The notes beneath the pieces were generated by a model. That model did no database searches. It was not told where the DNA came from and worked only from the letters and a program-made list of their open reading frames with translations. DNA of 64,000 nucleotides, from assembly GCF_020360975.1 (NCBI RefSeq), contig NW_025408668.1, forward strand, positions 4,898,001-4,962,000. Direction: 5' to 3'. The translations under genes were made by a program, and so were the position numbers. This DNA comes from Hirsutella rhossiliensis (lineage: Eukaryota; Ascomycota; Sordariomycetes; Hypocreales; Ophiocordycipitaceae). This document shows positions 1 through 13,330 of this stretch, piece by piece (position 1 is the stretch's first letter; each line of letters opens with the position of its first letter).

Positions 1-843
1 AATAGTATCGCTACTATAACTAGCGTTATAAAGATTATAAGGGTTAACGCTAGTCTTATAGATAGCGTCCTTAGTATAGCGAGAACTATATCCTTCTTAC
101 TAGCCGTTACGCTTTTAATTACTTTTAAGATAGCTACGATACTTCCTATCTATTTAAGGAAGGGTAGAGTACTCCCTTAAGAAAGTAATACCTTCTTTAA
201 AAAGATATCTATTAAATCTATTAGTTAAAAGCTTATACTATTATAAAGTAAGTAAAAGTATATATATATATAAGTACCGTTTATAAGATAATATTAATAA
301 GCTATATTAAGCTCTTTTATATATAGCTAGCCTATATATATATATATAATCTAGCCCTTTATATATAACTATATAGCTTAGGCTATAGCCTAAGCCTATA
401 ACCTATAATAGTTAAAGACTTTTATATATAATAGTAGTAGCTATAAAAGCTATAGTAGTAAGGGCTATAGTAGCTTTAAAGGTAGTAAGTCGAGCTATCT
501 AAGTTAAATACTAGCTATAAAGGAATAAAACTACTTACTATTATACTTTAATAGCCTTTTAATTTAGTTCTTCGCTAGCTTTTTAAAAGATAGCTAAGTT
601 ACTATTACTAATAAGCTTTATTAATATAGGTATATCTTATAGCTACTAGCTAAAAAAAGCTTTTATTAAGAAGTATTAGTTAGCTTCCTTAAGGATTTCT
701 TCTTACTTAGCTAGCTACTAAGAAGCTAGAAGGTTCTTAGTAAAAAAGGCTTTTAAATAAGCTATATAGGTCTTCTTAATATAGTTAGTTATATATTCTA
801 TTTAAGGAGCTATTAAGGTCTTAAGCTTTAAAAGCTATTACTT

Positions 844-1224
844 TAATAGTAGCTATAGTATATACTTAAAGATATATCTATACTAATAGTAATAGTAGTA
901 GCTAGATATTAAAGAATAAGGGGATTTAAGAGAAATAAAAGAAAAGAGAAAGTACTAAGTAAGGTAAAAGAGGATAATTATAAAGATAATTATTAAAGAA
1001 GATAATAAAAAGAAGATAATATTTACTAGCTAAGAAGGAAAAGAAACCTCTTTTATAAACTAAGTTTTCCCTTTTTCTTTCTTGGATAAATAAGGGCTAA
1101 GGGATTATTTAATTAAAAAGAGGGCTAGTTAAAAACTCTACTAAGGATCTTACTAAGGACCTTATTAAAGACCTTACTACGCGGGCTATATATATTCCTT
1201 AGGGTATAGATACCCTTATTAAAC
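844..1224. repeat. 381-bp insertion in Copia-4 with TSD TACTT (solo LTR or MITE-like)
   Basis: Copia-1 reads straight through the equivalent point (near 62390). In Copia-4 the same sequence is split by 381 bp flanked by TACTT at 839-843 and 1225-1229. The insert is AT-rich and has no legible coding frame or clear TG...CA ends. The exact 5-bp duplication suggests a retroviral-type integration, most simply a solo LTR. A short non-autonomous DNA element remains possible. Confidence 0.5.
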
Positions 1225-1747
1225 TACTTAAGAGTCTTTTCTTTTTAAAAAGAGATTAGCTTTATAGTATTAATAGATTCTATTATAGCTATATATATAG
1301 TAGTTAATAGCTTTATCTTAAAACGGTATTCCTTATAATAACTCTTATAGTTACCTAAGGTAGTAGAAAAAGCTCTTTACTATATAAAGGTTAGCTTAGA
1401 AAAGAAAGTAGCTCCCTTTATAAATTCTATTACTTTAAGATAAAAAGGGGGCTTAAAAAGGTCTTATTTATTAAAGAAAACTAAATTATAAATAGTCTTA
1501 TTTACTTAAGCTTATAGCTCCTTTACCTACTTATCTTAATCTTAAGGCTTTATAAGAATCGTTTTATAAACTATATAGGTAGTAAAGGAATCGTTTTTCG
1601 ATATTATTATAAAAGAAAGTAGAAAAGTTTAATTAAAAATTAGCTTTTTTAATAAGAGGGGTAAAAGGGAGCTATAAAAGATATAAGAAAAGTACCTTTT
1701 ATACTAGCTAAAAAGTATAAGAATTCTATTCCTCCTAAGCTTATAAC

Positions 1748-1889
1748 TTTAATAAAAGAAATATAAAAAGTATATAAAAATATATATAGAAGTAAAATTA
1801 AAAGTAAGGGGTTAAATAGGTAAGGTAAAGATATTTAATTCTTATAAAGGTAGTAATTATAATAAGAGAGTAATTATTATATTACCTTA
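1748..1889 (-). repeat. Truncated LTR of Copia-4
   Basis: It aligns with the first about 140 bases of the Copia-1 LTR (62904-63045), including the aagtaagggg block and the run around agtaattataataagag. The homology stops where J3 sequence begins, so about 315 bp of the expected 458-bp LTR is missing. Confidence 0.65.
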
Positions 1890-2243
1890 AGTTCGCTTTA
1901 ATTTTATGATTATAAGAGTATAGAAATTTTATATATATATATACTAGCGCGGGCGGTTTACCTAAGCTAAGTAATTAAATATTAGTATTAAAAGTAGCTA
2001 AAAATAGCTATTTTATATATAGAGATATAAAGAAGGTAAAATAAAAGGTAGATTATATTATTATAAAGTAAGTAAAGGTATAAGCTTAAATATAGTCTAT
2101 TAAAAGAAGGTTAATAATTTATAAGCTATAAAAGGAAAAGAAGTATAAGCCTAGCTTATATAAGCGCGGAGGCCGCTTATATATAAACTTAGCCTAGACT
2201 TTACTCTAAGCCTATATAAAGTAAAATCCCTTATATCTTCCCT
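1890..2243 (-). mobile_element. J3: truncated inverted copy of small LTR element J
   Basis: The reverse complement of 1890-2243 matches J1 from 20280 to about 20625: the 177-bp terminal repeat (here about 2067-2243) followed by about 175 bp of internal sequence. The outer end reads ...cccttata, the mirror of the tataaggg start of J. The internal end is broken against Copia LTR sequence, so most of the element and the other terminal repeat are gone. No target duplication could be seen. Confidence 0.7.
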
Positions 2244-2282
2244 TTTTACTTTTTTACTTTTATTACTAACTCTTTTAGTACT

Positions 2283-2624
2283 ATAGATACTACTTTTATT
2301 ACCTTACCGGCGGTCCCTTAAGCTATACCTACCGCTACTACTATTACTACCCTTACTACTACTACTAGAGCTAGCCGCCGCCCCTTTACCTTTAAAGCCG
2401 CCGCTATTACTAACTAGCTTATAAGCTTAAAAGGCTAACTTAGCGCGCTAAAAAGCGCCGCTACTACTACTAAGGAAGAAAAGAAGGCTAATAAAGATAA
2501 TAATAATAATAATAGTAAGGATAAAAGTAATAATAAGGAATAAGCTTAGGAAGTTTAAGGGCTCTACCTTAAAATAAATACTATTTTTATCTCTACTTAT
2601 ATTAATATACTTATATTACTATAA
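2283..2624 (+). pseudogene. Small plus-strand reading-frame remnant, Thr/Ala/Asn-rich, possibly an antisense ORF of Gypsy-L
   Basis: One frame of about 113 codons is interrupted only by TAA/TAG. It starts at ATA, plausibly a RIP-altered ATG. The product would have a Thr-rich N-terminus (TTTTRASRRPFTF), a leucine/lysine segment (LISLKG then LSALKSAA), a charged Asn/Lys tract (KEEKKANKDNNNNN) and a hydrophobic tail. It resembles a small basic, possibly coiled-coil protein; I do not recognise a family. It lies downstream of the integrase of the minus-strand Gypsy-L once copy A is removed, and on the opposite strand. It could instead belong to an unrelated fragment. Confidence 0.35.
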
Positions 2625-2712
2625 CTACTTCCTTTACTTTACTTACTTTATAGTCTTAGCTTAAGCTATTAATAGTAGTTTATTAGTTTATTATTCTTAT
2701 TTACTAGCCTAT

Positions 2713-3162
2713 TATAACGACCGGTATTATTCCTAAGGGATAAACCTATTAAGGGGTTTATATTAATAGATATAATAAGGCGTGGTCTAAGTAATAATAA
2801 GTATATTATATTAGTAATAAGTCGGAGGTTATAGACCGTAGACTATAACTAGGTAATTAGAATTAGAGATAGAATTATAATAAAGATCTATATTAAAAGC
2901 TAGAGAGCTATCTATCTAAAGGAGTAAAAGTAGGTAGCTATATATACCTATAGAGACTATCCTTAGATTATAGGCCTAGCTATAATCCCTAATATTAGAT
3001 CGTATAGAGCGTAGTAATCCTATTAATCCTAGATTACTTAGATCTCTACGATCCCCTTAATCCTATATCTATTAAATAGTCGTGCTAACTATTTATCCGT
3101 TAGACTATATTATATACTTAACGCGGTCGACTATTAGCGGCCTAGTAGCTATAGTCGTAATA
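2713..3162 (-). repeat. 3' LTR of Gypsy-G copy A
   Basis: It is a direct repeat of 10111-10560. Because coding is on the minus strand, this left repeat is the downstream LTR. The left flank CCTAT duplicates 10561-10565. Confidence 0.92.
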
Positions 3163-3304
3163 TAATATCTCCCCTCCTTTTAGTCTTATCTATAAGACCT
3201 ACTATAGCTACCTTAGCCGCTATATATAAATATACCTTTATTACGTCGTGCGTAAGTATATCGTTCCTTATTTCTTTATCTTTTCGGGATATACTACTAA
3301 TAGT

Positions 3305-4028
3305 ATATCTAGTCGTATACTAAAAAATCGTTCCCGAAAAGCCTTTAAGCGCGCTACTCTTACTAAATATATTAACTTAAGTAGAGATCCTATTAATATA
3401 CTATATACTTAATACTTTAAGGCAAAAATGATATATTATCGGATAGCCGAAAATTCTTCGCGCTATAATAATTATATTGCTAGTAGTCGTCCCTATTATA
3501 ATAGTGTTTTAGTAGCCTCTTTTTATAAGTATCTTTTAATTCTTTTTATATATAGTAGCTAATATATTTCTTTTAGTAACTAAATTATTAGCGGAGTAGT
3601 ATAGGCTATATTCTAAAAAGGAAGAAGCTAGGAAAGCCTTATTAAAGCTTTAGGTATAGCTTATAAACCTTTAGTTATAAATATCTATCGCCGTTAATCG
3701 TTTAGCTTATATCTAAAAGATATAAAATTATATAAAGGAAAAGAGTTCTAAGTTATTTCGTTATAGTATCTAAGAAGTAGATACTAAGGATAGCGTTTTA
3801 CCTATACTTAATATATATAAGTATTAGGTAGTAAATAATTTATAATCGTTAGGCGTTCTTAATAAGGCGAATTAGTCCTTATTTAGTATTAGTAAGGAGT
3901 TTATAGATCTTAGTCTTTTAATCCCTCTTAAACCTTCTAGTAAAATTATTAAAGTAGAGAGCTATAGTAGGTTAAGTACTTAAGTAGTTCCTAGGTATTT
4001 TCCTTTAGTCCGTATCCCTTTTACTTAA
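3305..4028 (+). pseudogene. Antisense zinc-finger/coiled-coil ORF of Gypsy-G, copy A
   Basis: This is the same gene as at 39071-39794 in copy B, here with ATG changed to ATA and more Gln/Trp codons turned into stops. The 52-nt intron is recognisable at 3525-3576: donor ATAAGT (from GTAAGT), branch CTAAT (from CTAAC), acceptor TTTTAG. The zinc-finger cysteines are mostly TAT/TAC. It runs opposite to gag-pol, between the 3' LTR and the end of pol. It is non-functional in this copy. Confidence 0.75.
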
Positions 4029-4093
4029 TAAGGTATTCTTATTACTAACCTTATTTTCTTATATTTAGTATTTATTCTACTTTATATTTTTAA

Positions 4094-7000
4094 TCGTCGT
4101 TAACTTTAATTTTTTCCTATAGTTTAGCGTTTTATAGCGCTAGTTCTAATAATAAGATATAAAATATTAGGTATATCTATATTATTATTAGTAGCGAAAG
4201 TTCGTAGTTAACTTTTAAAATAGTTTTCTTAACTTTAAACGGTCTAACTTTCTTAAAATCTAATTTATTACTTAGTTATTTTATTTTAATATTTCGTTAT
4301 ATAAGGTAGACTATATCTCCCTTTTAAAAGATTAGTCCTTATAATCTTTTCTAATTATAGTAAGTAGATATTCGTTCTTTAACGAATTAAAGTTCTTATT
4401 ATATTTCTTTATATAATTTTTATAGCTAATCTACTTATAGTATCGCTCGTTCCGCTTATAGTCCTTATTAAGTAACCTTAAATACTTCTAAGTTATATCT
4501 ATAATTAGCGTATACTAGTAAGAGCTTAGTTATTTCTATAACTAAGCTATTATAAGCTAGTTACGCTATTAATAGCTATTTAACTTAATTATTTTATTCG
4601 TAGCTAATATAGTATCGTAAATATTATTTAAACGTTTAGTTTAGTCGTTTTATTTATCTATCTATTTATAGGTAATAAGCTATACTAAGCTTATATTTCG
4701 TCCCTAATTATACTATAAGAGCTTACTAAAACTTAGCTATAAATATACTTCCTTTATTAAAGATAATCTTATTCGGTAGTCTATAATTACTAATAATAGT
4801 TCGTAGGAATATATATACTAGCTCTTTTATATTACTTACTTCTTTATATAGTAAGAAGTATCTATACTTCGTTAATCTATTAGTAATAACGAATATACTA
4901 TTATACTTAATGTTAGTTATAGGTTCTTTTAATAGTAGTAGCTTTATAATATAGTTAAAAGCTATTAAATCCTATAGTTTCTCTAGTACTAGTAGCGGTT
5001 ATAATTCTCTATATAGTTTATATTATTTAGCTTTACTTTATACGTAAAGTTTATATTCTTTAATAACTTATTATACTACTTCTTTAAGCTATAAGAAGTT
5101 ATATTATTATTTAATCCGTTCTATTATTCTTTAGATTCCTTAGTATCTATATATTAAATATTCGTATATATCTTATATAACTTTATCTTATAATTCTAGT
5201 AGTATCTAGATTTTATTTTTATATATTAAAACTTTTAAATATCCTATATTATATCCGTTTAGTACTTTATATTCTTTTATTTATTTTAGGATCTTTTAGT
5301 AAGTTAAGTCGTTAGGTTATACTTTAAATATTATATTTAGCTATTATTACTAGTAGTTCTTATTTGTATTAATTTCTAAGAGCTATCCTTTTACTATAGG
5401 TGCTATTATATTATAGTTACTTTATCGACTAAGGGTATTAGCTTAACCGTTTTCTATTCTTTTTCTATAGATTATTTTATAGTCGAATTCGAATAAGTAT
5501 TTAGCTTATTAGATCTATCGTCCGTTTAACTATTATATTATTATAAAGTATAAGATATTCTTATAATTTATATAGACCTTAACTTTATATTTACTTTTAA
5601 GAAGGTAGTATTAAAATTCCTTAAAAGCTTAAATAATTATAAGGAATTCTTTATTATAAATAGGGTAATTAAGTTCTATACTATATAGCTTTTTTAAGTA
5701 GAATATAATTAATTATAGTCTTCTTTTATTATCTTTTTATCCGATTTATACTCTTAGAGTAAAGTCTAATATATTAGTTTTAAGTTCGATTTATTATTTT
5801 AAATCGAAGGTAGTTAAGACTAGTTCTTATATAATTATAGTTTTAATATATTCGAAAGCTTCGTTAGTTTTATCGTCCTATATAAATTCTTTTTCCTTCT
5901 TCGTTAAGTTATATAGTAGTACTATAATCTTTCCGAAATCTTTAATAAATCGTTAGTAGTAATTTATAAATGCTAGGAAACTTTATATATCCTTAATATT
6001 AAAGAACGTTAGCTATTCTTTAACTAAGTTAATTTTATCTTATTATATTTATATCTCTCTTAGTAAGATCGTATATTTAAGGAAGTTTACTTCCTATATA
6101 TAGAACTTACTTTTCTTTAGTTTAACTAGTAACTTTATATTTTAAAGTATATAAAGTACCTTATAAATATATTCCTTATATTCTTCTAAGGTATCTAAGA
6201 AGATTAAGATATTATTTAGGTATACTACTATAAAGATATCTAAGTATTTATATAGGATATTATTAATTATCTATTAAAAGGTAGCTAGTATATTTATAAG
6301 TCTAAATAGTATTACTAAATATTTAAATAGTCTAAATTTCGTTTTAAAGGCTATTATCTATTTACGTCCCTTTTTTATATATATTAAGTTATAGGCGCTT
6401 TTAAGGTTAAGGGCTATAAACTATTTTTTACTATATAGTTAATCTTATAGTTCCGATATAAGCGGTAATAGTATTCGGTCTTTTATTATAATATTATTTA
6501 AGCGTTTATAGTTAATAACTAGTTATAGCTTACCGTTTTTCTATAAAATAAATATAACTAAATAGCTTACTTTAGATATTAATATTTATATATATCCTTT
6601 TTATAGATTCTTATTAAGGTAATCGTATAGCGTTTATAGTTACTTTTCGTTTAAGTTATAGATTTTATAGAACGTTAGCGTTATTCTATCTTTAAGATAA
6701 ATTTCGTAGTCCTATTAGCTATATTTAAGTAACCTTATCTTAAGTTCTTCTTTAAAGAGTTTATTATATTTCCGGTATTCTTAGGGGATATTCTTTATTC
6801 TATCTTATAGGCTTTATTCTTTCTTTTAAGAGCTAGTTTCTCTTAACTTAAGCTCTTTATTAATTTATTTAAGGTCTTTCCTTAGAGTAGTAATAACTCT
6901 TTAGATCTTCTTATTATATCCTTTATTCTATTTATATTAGATACTAGGTTATATAGCCGTATTAGTTAGTACGTAGGTCTTATTAGTCGATTTTATATTT

Positions 7001-7634
7001 ACTAGTTTAGTTACTATTTTCGTTTATATTACTAAAGCCTATAATAATTTACTTAAATAGTTATCCTTTTTATCCTATTTAGTAGCTAAATTATCGTAAA
7101 ATTTTACTTTCTCCTAAATCTACTAGTCCTAGAAACTTACGTCTTTATTTTAACGTAGCTAGCTAGTTTTCTAGTTAATTTATAGGTTACTCTCCTATAG
7201 CTATAGAAGCCTTAATATAAGGTTATATTCTTTAATATCTATAATATTAAAATTAACTTATTTATCGTAGCCTTAGATATTAATATTAAGGTAATTAATC
7301 TCTATATTAATAATTCCGTTATTATAGTTAAAGGCCTCTCCTTTAATATTTATAAGTTTATATAGATCTTTCTTATATCTCTATATAAGTTAGTAATAAT
7401 TAATAACTTTAAGTAAAACGTAATTACCTATCGCGCTATAGTTTAAAAGTATATACGTATAATATCCCGCGATTTAAATATCTAATACTATTTAGTTACT
7501 ATAGCTTACCGTTACTATATATAGGGTCCTTAGATCTTATTATATCGTGCTAGTCTATAGCCCTTTTATAGATAGCGTACCTTGTTTTTTACTTAGTCCT
7601 TATTTATTTTATTTAGGTATTCTTCTTCGATTTA
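4094..7634 (-). pseudogene. pol remnant of Gypsy-G copy A (protease, RT, RNase H, integrase)
   Basis: Positions follow from copy B by the offset 35766. The integrase core is at about 4726-5004. The RT catalytic segment, reading VVYLDN with Asp-to-Asn at the second Asp, is at about 6203-6230. The protease motif is at about 7438-7446, where the active-site Asp has also become Asn. Stops occur where copy B keeps Gln or Trp, as RIP predicts. No product can be made. Confidence 0.8.
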
Positions 7635-8633
7635 TTATTAATATTATTTCTTTATATTTTCGTCGCGTAGTATTATATTAGGGCTTAAAAGATTAATTTC
7701 TTATAGCTAATCGAAGATTTCTTATTTCTTAACGCTATATCGTTTATATTATACTACTTTATAGTTAATTATATACTATACTTTATAATTTTATTTATTT
7801 TTATATTAAAGGTTAAGTTTTCGTTCTATATCTTTCTATTTTATATATAGTGTTTTTATATCGATTCTCCCTTAGTTAAATATAGCCTATAGCCTTTATA
7901 TATATTACTAATAATCTTTTAGTATACTATTATATCGTTTATATTATACTTATACTTTTTTATATTTATAAACTTTATAGTTTAAGTATATATATTTATT
8001 ATAATCTTCCTTATTATATTTAACTTATTATATAAGTCTTTAAAAGATTAAGGGTTTAGATACCTTAAAGTAAGTAGCGTTATACTATTCTTTTATTTTA
8101 GCGTATTTATAGATTTTATATATCTTTAAAAGATATCTTATTAATAAACCGTAATTTTCGCGGTATTTAAGTAGTATACTATAATTAGGTTCTAATAATA
8201 TAACTTAGTCGTTTAGGTAGTATTAATCGATTTTCTAGTAGTTTAGTTTTATACTTAGGTAGGGTTTCGAAAGTACTTATCCTTTAAACCTAACTAAGAA
8301 GGCATCGTATTATACCTTTATCTAAAAGTATATTATATAATCTAGGTAAATATATAATATCTATAAAATATACTTATAGTACTTATAAGTAAGTAGTATT
8401 TATAGATTATCTTTAAATTCTCCTTATAGTTACTATTTTTATTATAGAGCTATAAAGGTATTAACTACGGCGATAGCTATAGTATAGTCTTATTTATATA
8501 GTACTAGTTAATATCGAATTAATATAGCTTATTAGTTTTTTATAAGAATTTAAGGCGTTTATTAGGTTTTAATTTTAATTATTTCTTTAAATTCTTTAAA
8601 GTATAAAGCGTATTCTTTAATTATAGTATTCTC

Positions 8634-10052
8634 CCTTAATAATAAGGGTAGTAGTATAAGTTCGTTCTTATCTTTTATTTCTTTAAGTATTTCTTATTCT
8701 TTAAAGCTTATATTATCGATACTTTATTATTCCTCCTTAGGTTATTATCTAAGTTTCGTAAGTATAAAGGCTATATCTATATCTTCTTTATTATATTATT
8801 TATAGACTACCTATTGTTATTATCGATTTTTATTTTATATATCTTCCTAGAATCGTTTACCGTTCTTCTTAATTTAGTCTTAAGAGACTCCTTTAAGATA
8901 AGGGTGTTTTAGTTTTACGAATTTAACTTATTTCTATATTTTAGGATCCCTTTATTATATTATTATAAGGGTTTACTTTAGTAGCTTTAAGAACTATTTA
9001 GTACCGTTTTTATCGCTTAAGTATACTATATATTTATCGTTATAGTATATAGTCTAACTAAGGAGTTTATACTTTAGTTCCTATTTATTAGTAGCGTTTA
9101 GGTATTTCTTACTTTTTAAGGCTAGTACTTAGTAGGTTTTCTTTTCCTTATAAGGTTATCTATATTCTTTAAAGTAATATCTAGGTTTCCTATAATTAAA
9201 ATACTTTTCTTTACTTTTTTATATTATATCTAGATCTATCCTACCTAGGTTAATTATATAAGCGTAGGTAATAGGAGTTTCGCGCTTCTTCTTATAATTA
9301 GCGCGTTAGTTAAAGTTATTCCTATAAAAAGGGTTTTAGTTTCCTCTTCCTTATATCTTTTCTTAGCGTTACGTATACTATCTATCGTTAATTTATACTA
9401 CTATAGTAATATAGTCTAAAAGGTTATTAAGTCGATTTTCCTTATAAAGCTTATCTTTAACTTCTTCTTTAAGCCCGTCGTAGAATTATAATATAAAGGG
9501 TTCGTTATCCTAATTAAGCTTTAAGGTAACTTAACGGAATTTTATAGTATAATCCGATACTAAGATCCTTTATTAAAGTTCTTAGAGTTTCTATTTAGCT
9601 TCTCGTTCCTTATTAGTTATTCTAAATACTTTTATAATAGCTTCTTTAAATCCTTAAAAACTAATAAAGACTTCGTTTATCTTATTATCTTATTATACTA
9701 GTTAGTTATCGAGAAAGTCCCTTATAATAGGTCTAAACTAAGCGAGTACTATTCTAAATAAATAATTTCCTACGTAGAGTACCTTTTCGACTAGGTCTAA
9801 GAGTTTAGTAGGGTAAAACTAGTAGTAGGCCTTAAGTTAGGTAAGAAAGTCTTAAAGTATACTATAAGTACCGTCGAATAGTTCTAGCTATTTTAGTTTA
9901 ACTACTTCTCTAAGGTCCCTAACTTATTTATTACCTCCTTTATTCCTAAGTAACTATACCTTATATTAAAGGGCGATAATTTCGCGTATTATATCCTAAG
10001 GCGATATAGTAGCTCTAGAGTTAGTTAATCTAGCTTACTATATAAGTATATT
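8634..10052 (-). pseudogene. gag remnant of Gypsy-G copy A
   Basis: It aligns without gaps to the gag of copy B (44400-45818), including the segment that carries the CCHC knuckle. The start codon ATG of copy B is ATA here, and many Gln/Trp codons are stops. Confidence 0.75.
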
Positions 10053-10110
10053 AATAGTTATAATATTACTTAAAGTAACGCGGTATTATATTAAATAAGA
10101 GCTTTTAACG

Positions 10111-10560
10111 TATAACGACTAGTATTATTCCTAAGGGATAAACCTATTAAGGGGTTTATATTAGTAGATATAATAGGGCGTGGTCTAAGTAATAATAAGT
10201 ATATTACGTTAGTAATAAGTCGGAGGTTATAGACCGTAGACTATAACTAAGTAATTAAAATTAAAGATAAAATCGTAATAAAGATCTATATTAAAAGCTA
10301 GAGAGCTATCTATTTAAAGGAGTAAAAGTAGGTAGCTATATATACTTATAGAGACTGTCCTTAGATTATAGGCCTAGCTATAATCCCTAACGTTAGATTA
10401 TATAGAGCGTAGTAATCCTATTAATCCTAGATTACTTAGATCTCTACGATCCCCTTAATCCTATATCTATTAAATAGTTATACTAACTATTTATCCGTTA
10501 GACCGTATTATATACTTAACGTAGTCGACTATTAGCGGCCTAGTAGCCGTAGTTATAATA
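10111..10560 (-). repeat. 5' LTR of Gypsy-G copy A
   Basis: It is 450 bp, a direct repeat of 2713-3162, and is followed directly by the CCTAT target duplication. In the minus-strand orientation it is the upstream LTR. Confidence 0.92.
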
Positions 10561-10749
10561 CCTATATAGTGCCTTAAACTTATTAAGGGCTATAGCTCTT
10601 ATAAACTTATATATAGGTTTCTATATATAGTTAAAGTACCTATATTACTTAATAAGAACCTCTTAGTATTTCCCTTAGCTTACCTTCTTTTAATATATAG
10701 CTTATATCTTCTTAACATTAAATTTATTATTATTTTTTACTTTAATTAT

Positions 10750-11260
10750 AAGTAGTTAAGCGTTTACTATTTCTTATTAAAGTAGTAGATTAAAGGAAGT
10801 ATAGTAAAAAAAGTTAACGTTAATCTTATTATAGACCCTTATTAAAAGACTATTAAGCTTAACTACTTATAAGCTAATAACCCTTTATACTATAAACTTT
10901 ATATATAGCTAGTCTAGCTTTATTTTTAGTTACGCTAACTTATAGTTATAAAGGTTAAGCTATACCTTACTATTTAGCGTAAGCTAAGTAATAAAGAGCT
11001 AGCGGTCTTAGTTTACTTAGTTATAGGCTATAACTACTTATAAGTATACTTATACTTCTTAGTTAACCCTCTTAAGTCCCTTATTAGTTTATAGGTAATA
11101 AGCTATATTAAGTAGCTATATAATTTAAAGTAGCTAATATAAGTACTATTAAAAGTAGTTAGTTTAATTTAACCTTTTATTACTTATAATAAAAGCTAGC
11201 TAGCTATATAAGTAAGCTTAGTACTAAAGAAAGTACTTTATATAAGCTTTTATATTTATA
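10750..11260 (-). pseudogene. Integrase core C-terminal part, Gypsy-L
   Basis: The minus-strand frame reads FIAYNQVNQDRQLFITQLTL (positions approximate), matching the integrase segment after the DDE core (typically YxQDDWxRxLPxAxLALN). Trp codons are now TAG/TAA, read here as Q or stop. It is degenerate and non-functional. Confidence 0.6.
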
Positions 11261-12839
11261 AATAATATTAGCTTTAATACTATTAATTTACTAAGTTAGT
11301 CTTTAATTACTTATATATAGTAGTTACTACTCTTTATAAGTAAAAGGTCTATTATAAGGTCTATTTATATATATATATAAAACCGGTTTAGTACTAAAAG
11401 CTACTTAAGTAGCCTTTTAAGCTATACCTTTTAAATCTTTATATAGCTATAAATATTATAGTTATAAAGGAAGCAATAAATATAGTATTAAAAGAGAGGC
11501 TAGTAAAAGTCCCTTATAAGGCCTATTATTATACCTTACTAGCCTAAGTAACTTATAACGCTAGATTTATAAATAAGCTAAACTAGCTTCCCTTAAAGCT
11601 TATTTTATTTATTTAGCTTTAGTAGTCTATCTTTCCTCTTAGCTTCTATAGTATATAGTATATATAGTACTTATAATCTCCCTTACTAGTATAGATACCC
11701 TTATAGGTTAATATAGTAGTTAGCTACTTATACCTTTAGCTTTAGCTTTAGATTTAAGCGTTAAGCGCTAGACTTTATTCCGCGGTATATACTCTTATAG
11801 GTATAGTTTAGAGCTACTATCCTATCCTATAAGCGTTAAAAGGCTTTATCTTAGAATACTCTTACCGCGCGCGCCCTTATACTAGTCTATCCCTTCTTAC
11901 TAAACTAAGGTAAAGGTATAAAAAAATACTTATTTAGTAGTAAAAGTATAAAGGGAAGCTTATTTATTAGTACTATACCTTCTTTTATTAAAAAGGCTCT
12001 TATATAAGTTTATAGCGCTTTTTATAAGATAAGCTATAGATCCTAGGCGTTAATATCTACTCTTATTAACTAGTCTTAATCCTTTTAAGAAAGCGAGTTT
12101 AAGACTATAAAGTCCTACTTAAGCTAGTATTTAATTAAGAAGTTAAAGTATAAGAGATACTTTACTTAGTAAGCTTACTACTTTAAGAGTTACTAGTAAG
12201 TTATAAAGTACTTAAGGTTCTTATAGTTTATAAGAACTTTAAAGCTCTTATACCTTTAAAGCTTAACTTACTATTACTTAAGGTAGCTAATAATTACTAG
12301 TATCTCCTTATTATAAATAATATAACTTTACTTTACTAAGGTTAGCTTATAAGAGTAGAATGCTATTAGTTACTTTTACTTATTTACTTTTTAAGAAAGT
12401 ATCCTTTTAAGCGCTTAGCTATTATAGTTTACTTTAACTAATATAGACTAGTTAAGGTCTTATTAAAGTAGTACTAAGGCTTATAAAAATAGGTCCTTAA
12501 GCGTATAAAACGCTCCCTCTTATATAAGCCCTTTATAAAAAGCGGTCCTTTTCTTAGTACTTTTATTTAAAGGTATTATAATATAAGAAAAGCCCTTAAT
12601 AAATATCCTATAATAGTTCGCGAACCTTAAGAAGCTTTATATACTTATTTATATAGTTAGGGCTACTTAGTCTTAGATCGCTTAGATTTTTATAGGGTCT
12701 ACTTATATACTTATACTAGTATAAATAATTAAGCTAAGGTTCTTTACCTTTTTAACCTTAAATTTATACTTATCTAGGTTAAGGTAAAGCCTATAAAGCT
12801 AGAGGCGCTTTAAGACCCTTTATACCTTTTATATATAGT

Positions 12840-13330
12840 TCTTATAAGAGCCGCTTATATAGATAAAGATATTATTTATATATATATAAGTAAACTTATT
12901 AAAGAAGTCTTAAAGTATATTATTAATATAATACTAAAAGGTAGTAGGTACTTTAAAGAAGCTAAAGGGCGCTATAAGCTACTTAAATAAGCTATAGTAT
13001 ATATAGAACGCTATCTTTTACTTATCTCCCTTTATAATCTATACCTTATAAAACGCTTACTTTATATCTAGCTTTATAAACTACTTTACCTTTAAAAAGT
13101 TATAGAGTATATTAAAGATTAAGAGTAAAAGGTAGTAGTTTAGCTTTATAACTATATTTAAGGCCCTATAGTTATAATAAAACTATATCCTACTTCCTAG
13201 CTTATATATAAATAAGACTAATACCCTTATTATAAAGCTACTTACTTAAATAAAACCCTTATTTAAGAAGTCCCTTAGTATCTTCTTTAGTACTAGTAGC
13301 TCTATATATAATATACTATAAAGTAGCTTA
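12840..13330 (-). pseudogene. Reverse transcriptase remnant, Gypsy-L
   Basis: RT motifs are in order on the minus strand: FIYKLGSRIQFYYNYRALN, then KQFIKLDIK, then YINNIFIY at the catalytic site. Both catalytic Asp are Asn, as G to A change would give. Several stops interrupt the frame. Confidence 0.65.

Larger units (their letters stand above)
1..1889 (-). mobile_element. Old Ty1/Copia copy (Copia-4), gag end and part of 5' LTR, RIP-degraded
   Basis: This stretch is a degenerate relative of the better-preserved Copia-1 at 57079-63361. It aligns by eye with about 61900-63045: 400-500 matches the Ala/Pro-rich gag segment, 600-840 and 1230-1745 match the rest of gag and the leader, and 1748-1889 matches the start of the LTR. 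Coding direction is minus. The differences are overwhelmingly C to T and G to A, and almost no CA or TG remains. The element runs off the left window edge, is interrupted by a 381-bp insertion (844-1224), and its LTR stops abruptly at a J fragment at about 1890. No intact frame survives. The family assignment rests on alignment to Copia-1, whose own domains are clear. Confidence 0.8.
2713..10560 (-). mobile_element. Gypsy-G copy A: complete Ty3/Gypsy element, 7848 bp, RIP-saturated
   Basis: The element has 450-bp LTRs at 2713-3162 and 10111-10560. An exact target duplication CCTAT sits at 2708-2712 and 10561-10565. LTR ends now read TATAACGACC...ATAATA, RIP versions of TGTAACGACC...GTAACA. 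gag-pol lies on the minus strand; an antisense zinc-finger ORF lies next to the 3' LTR. It aligns to copy B with a constant offset of 35766 through the interior, that is, essentially without indels, while differing by many transitions. CA and TG are almost absent, so copy A is more heavily mutated than B. It inserted into older Gypsy-L sequence. Confidence 0.93.

Noticed and set aside
240..360. TA-rich runs (tatatatata) as microsatellite or origin
   Set aside because: Such runs are scattered wherever RIP converted CA/TG to TA; they are not distinctive.
2067..2243. J-type LTR as the 3' LTR of Gypsy-L
   Set aside because: On its far side it continues into J internal sequence, so it is the end of a J fragment and not an LTR of L.
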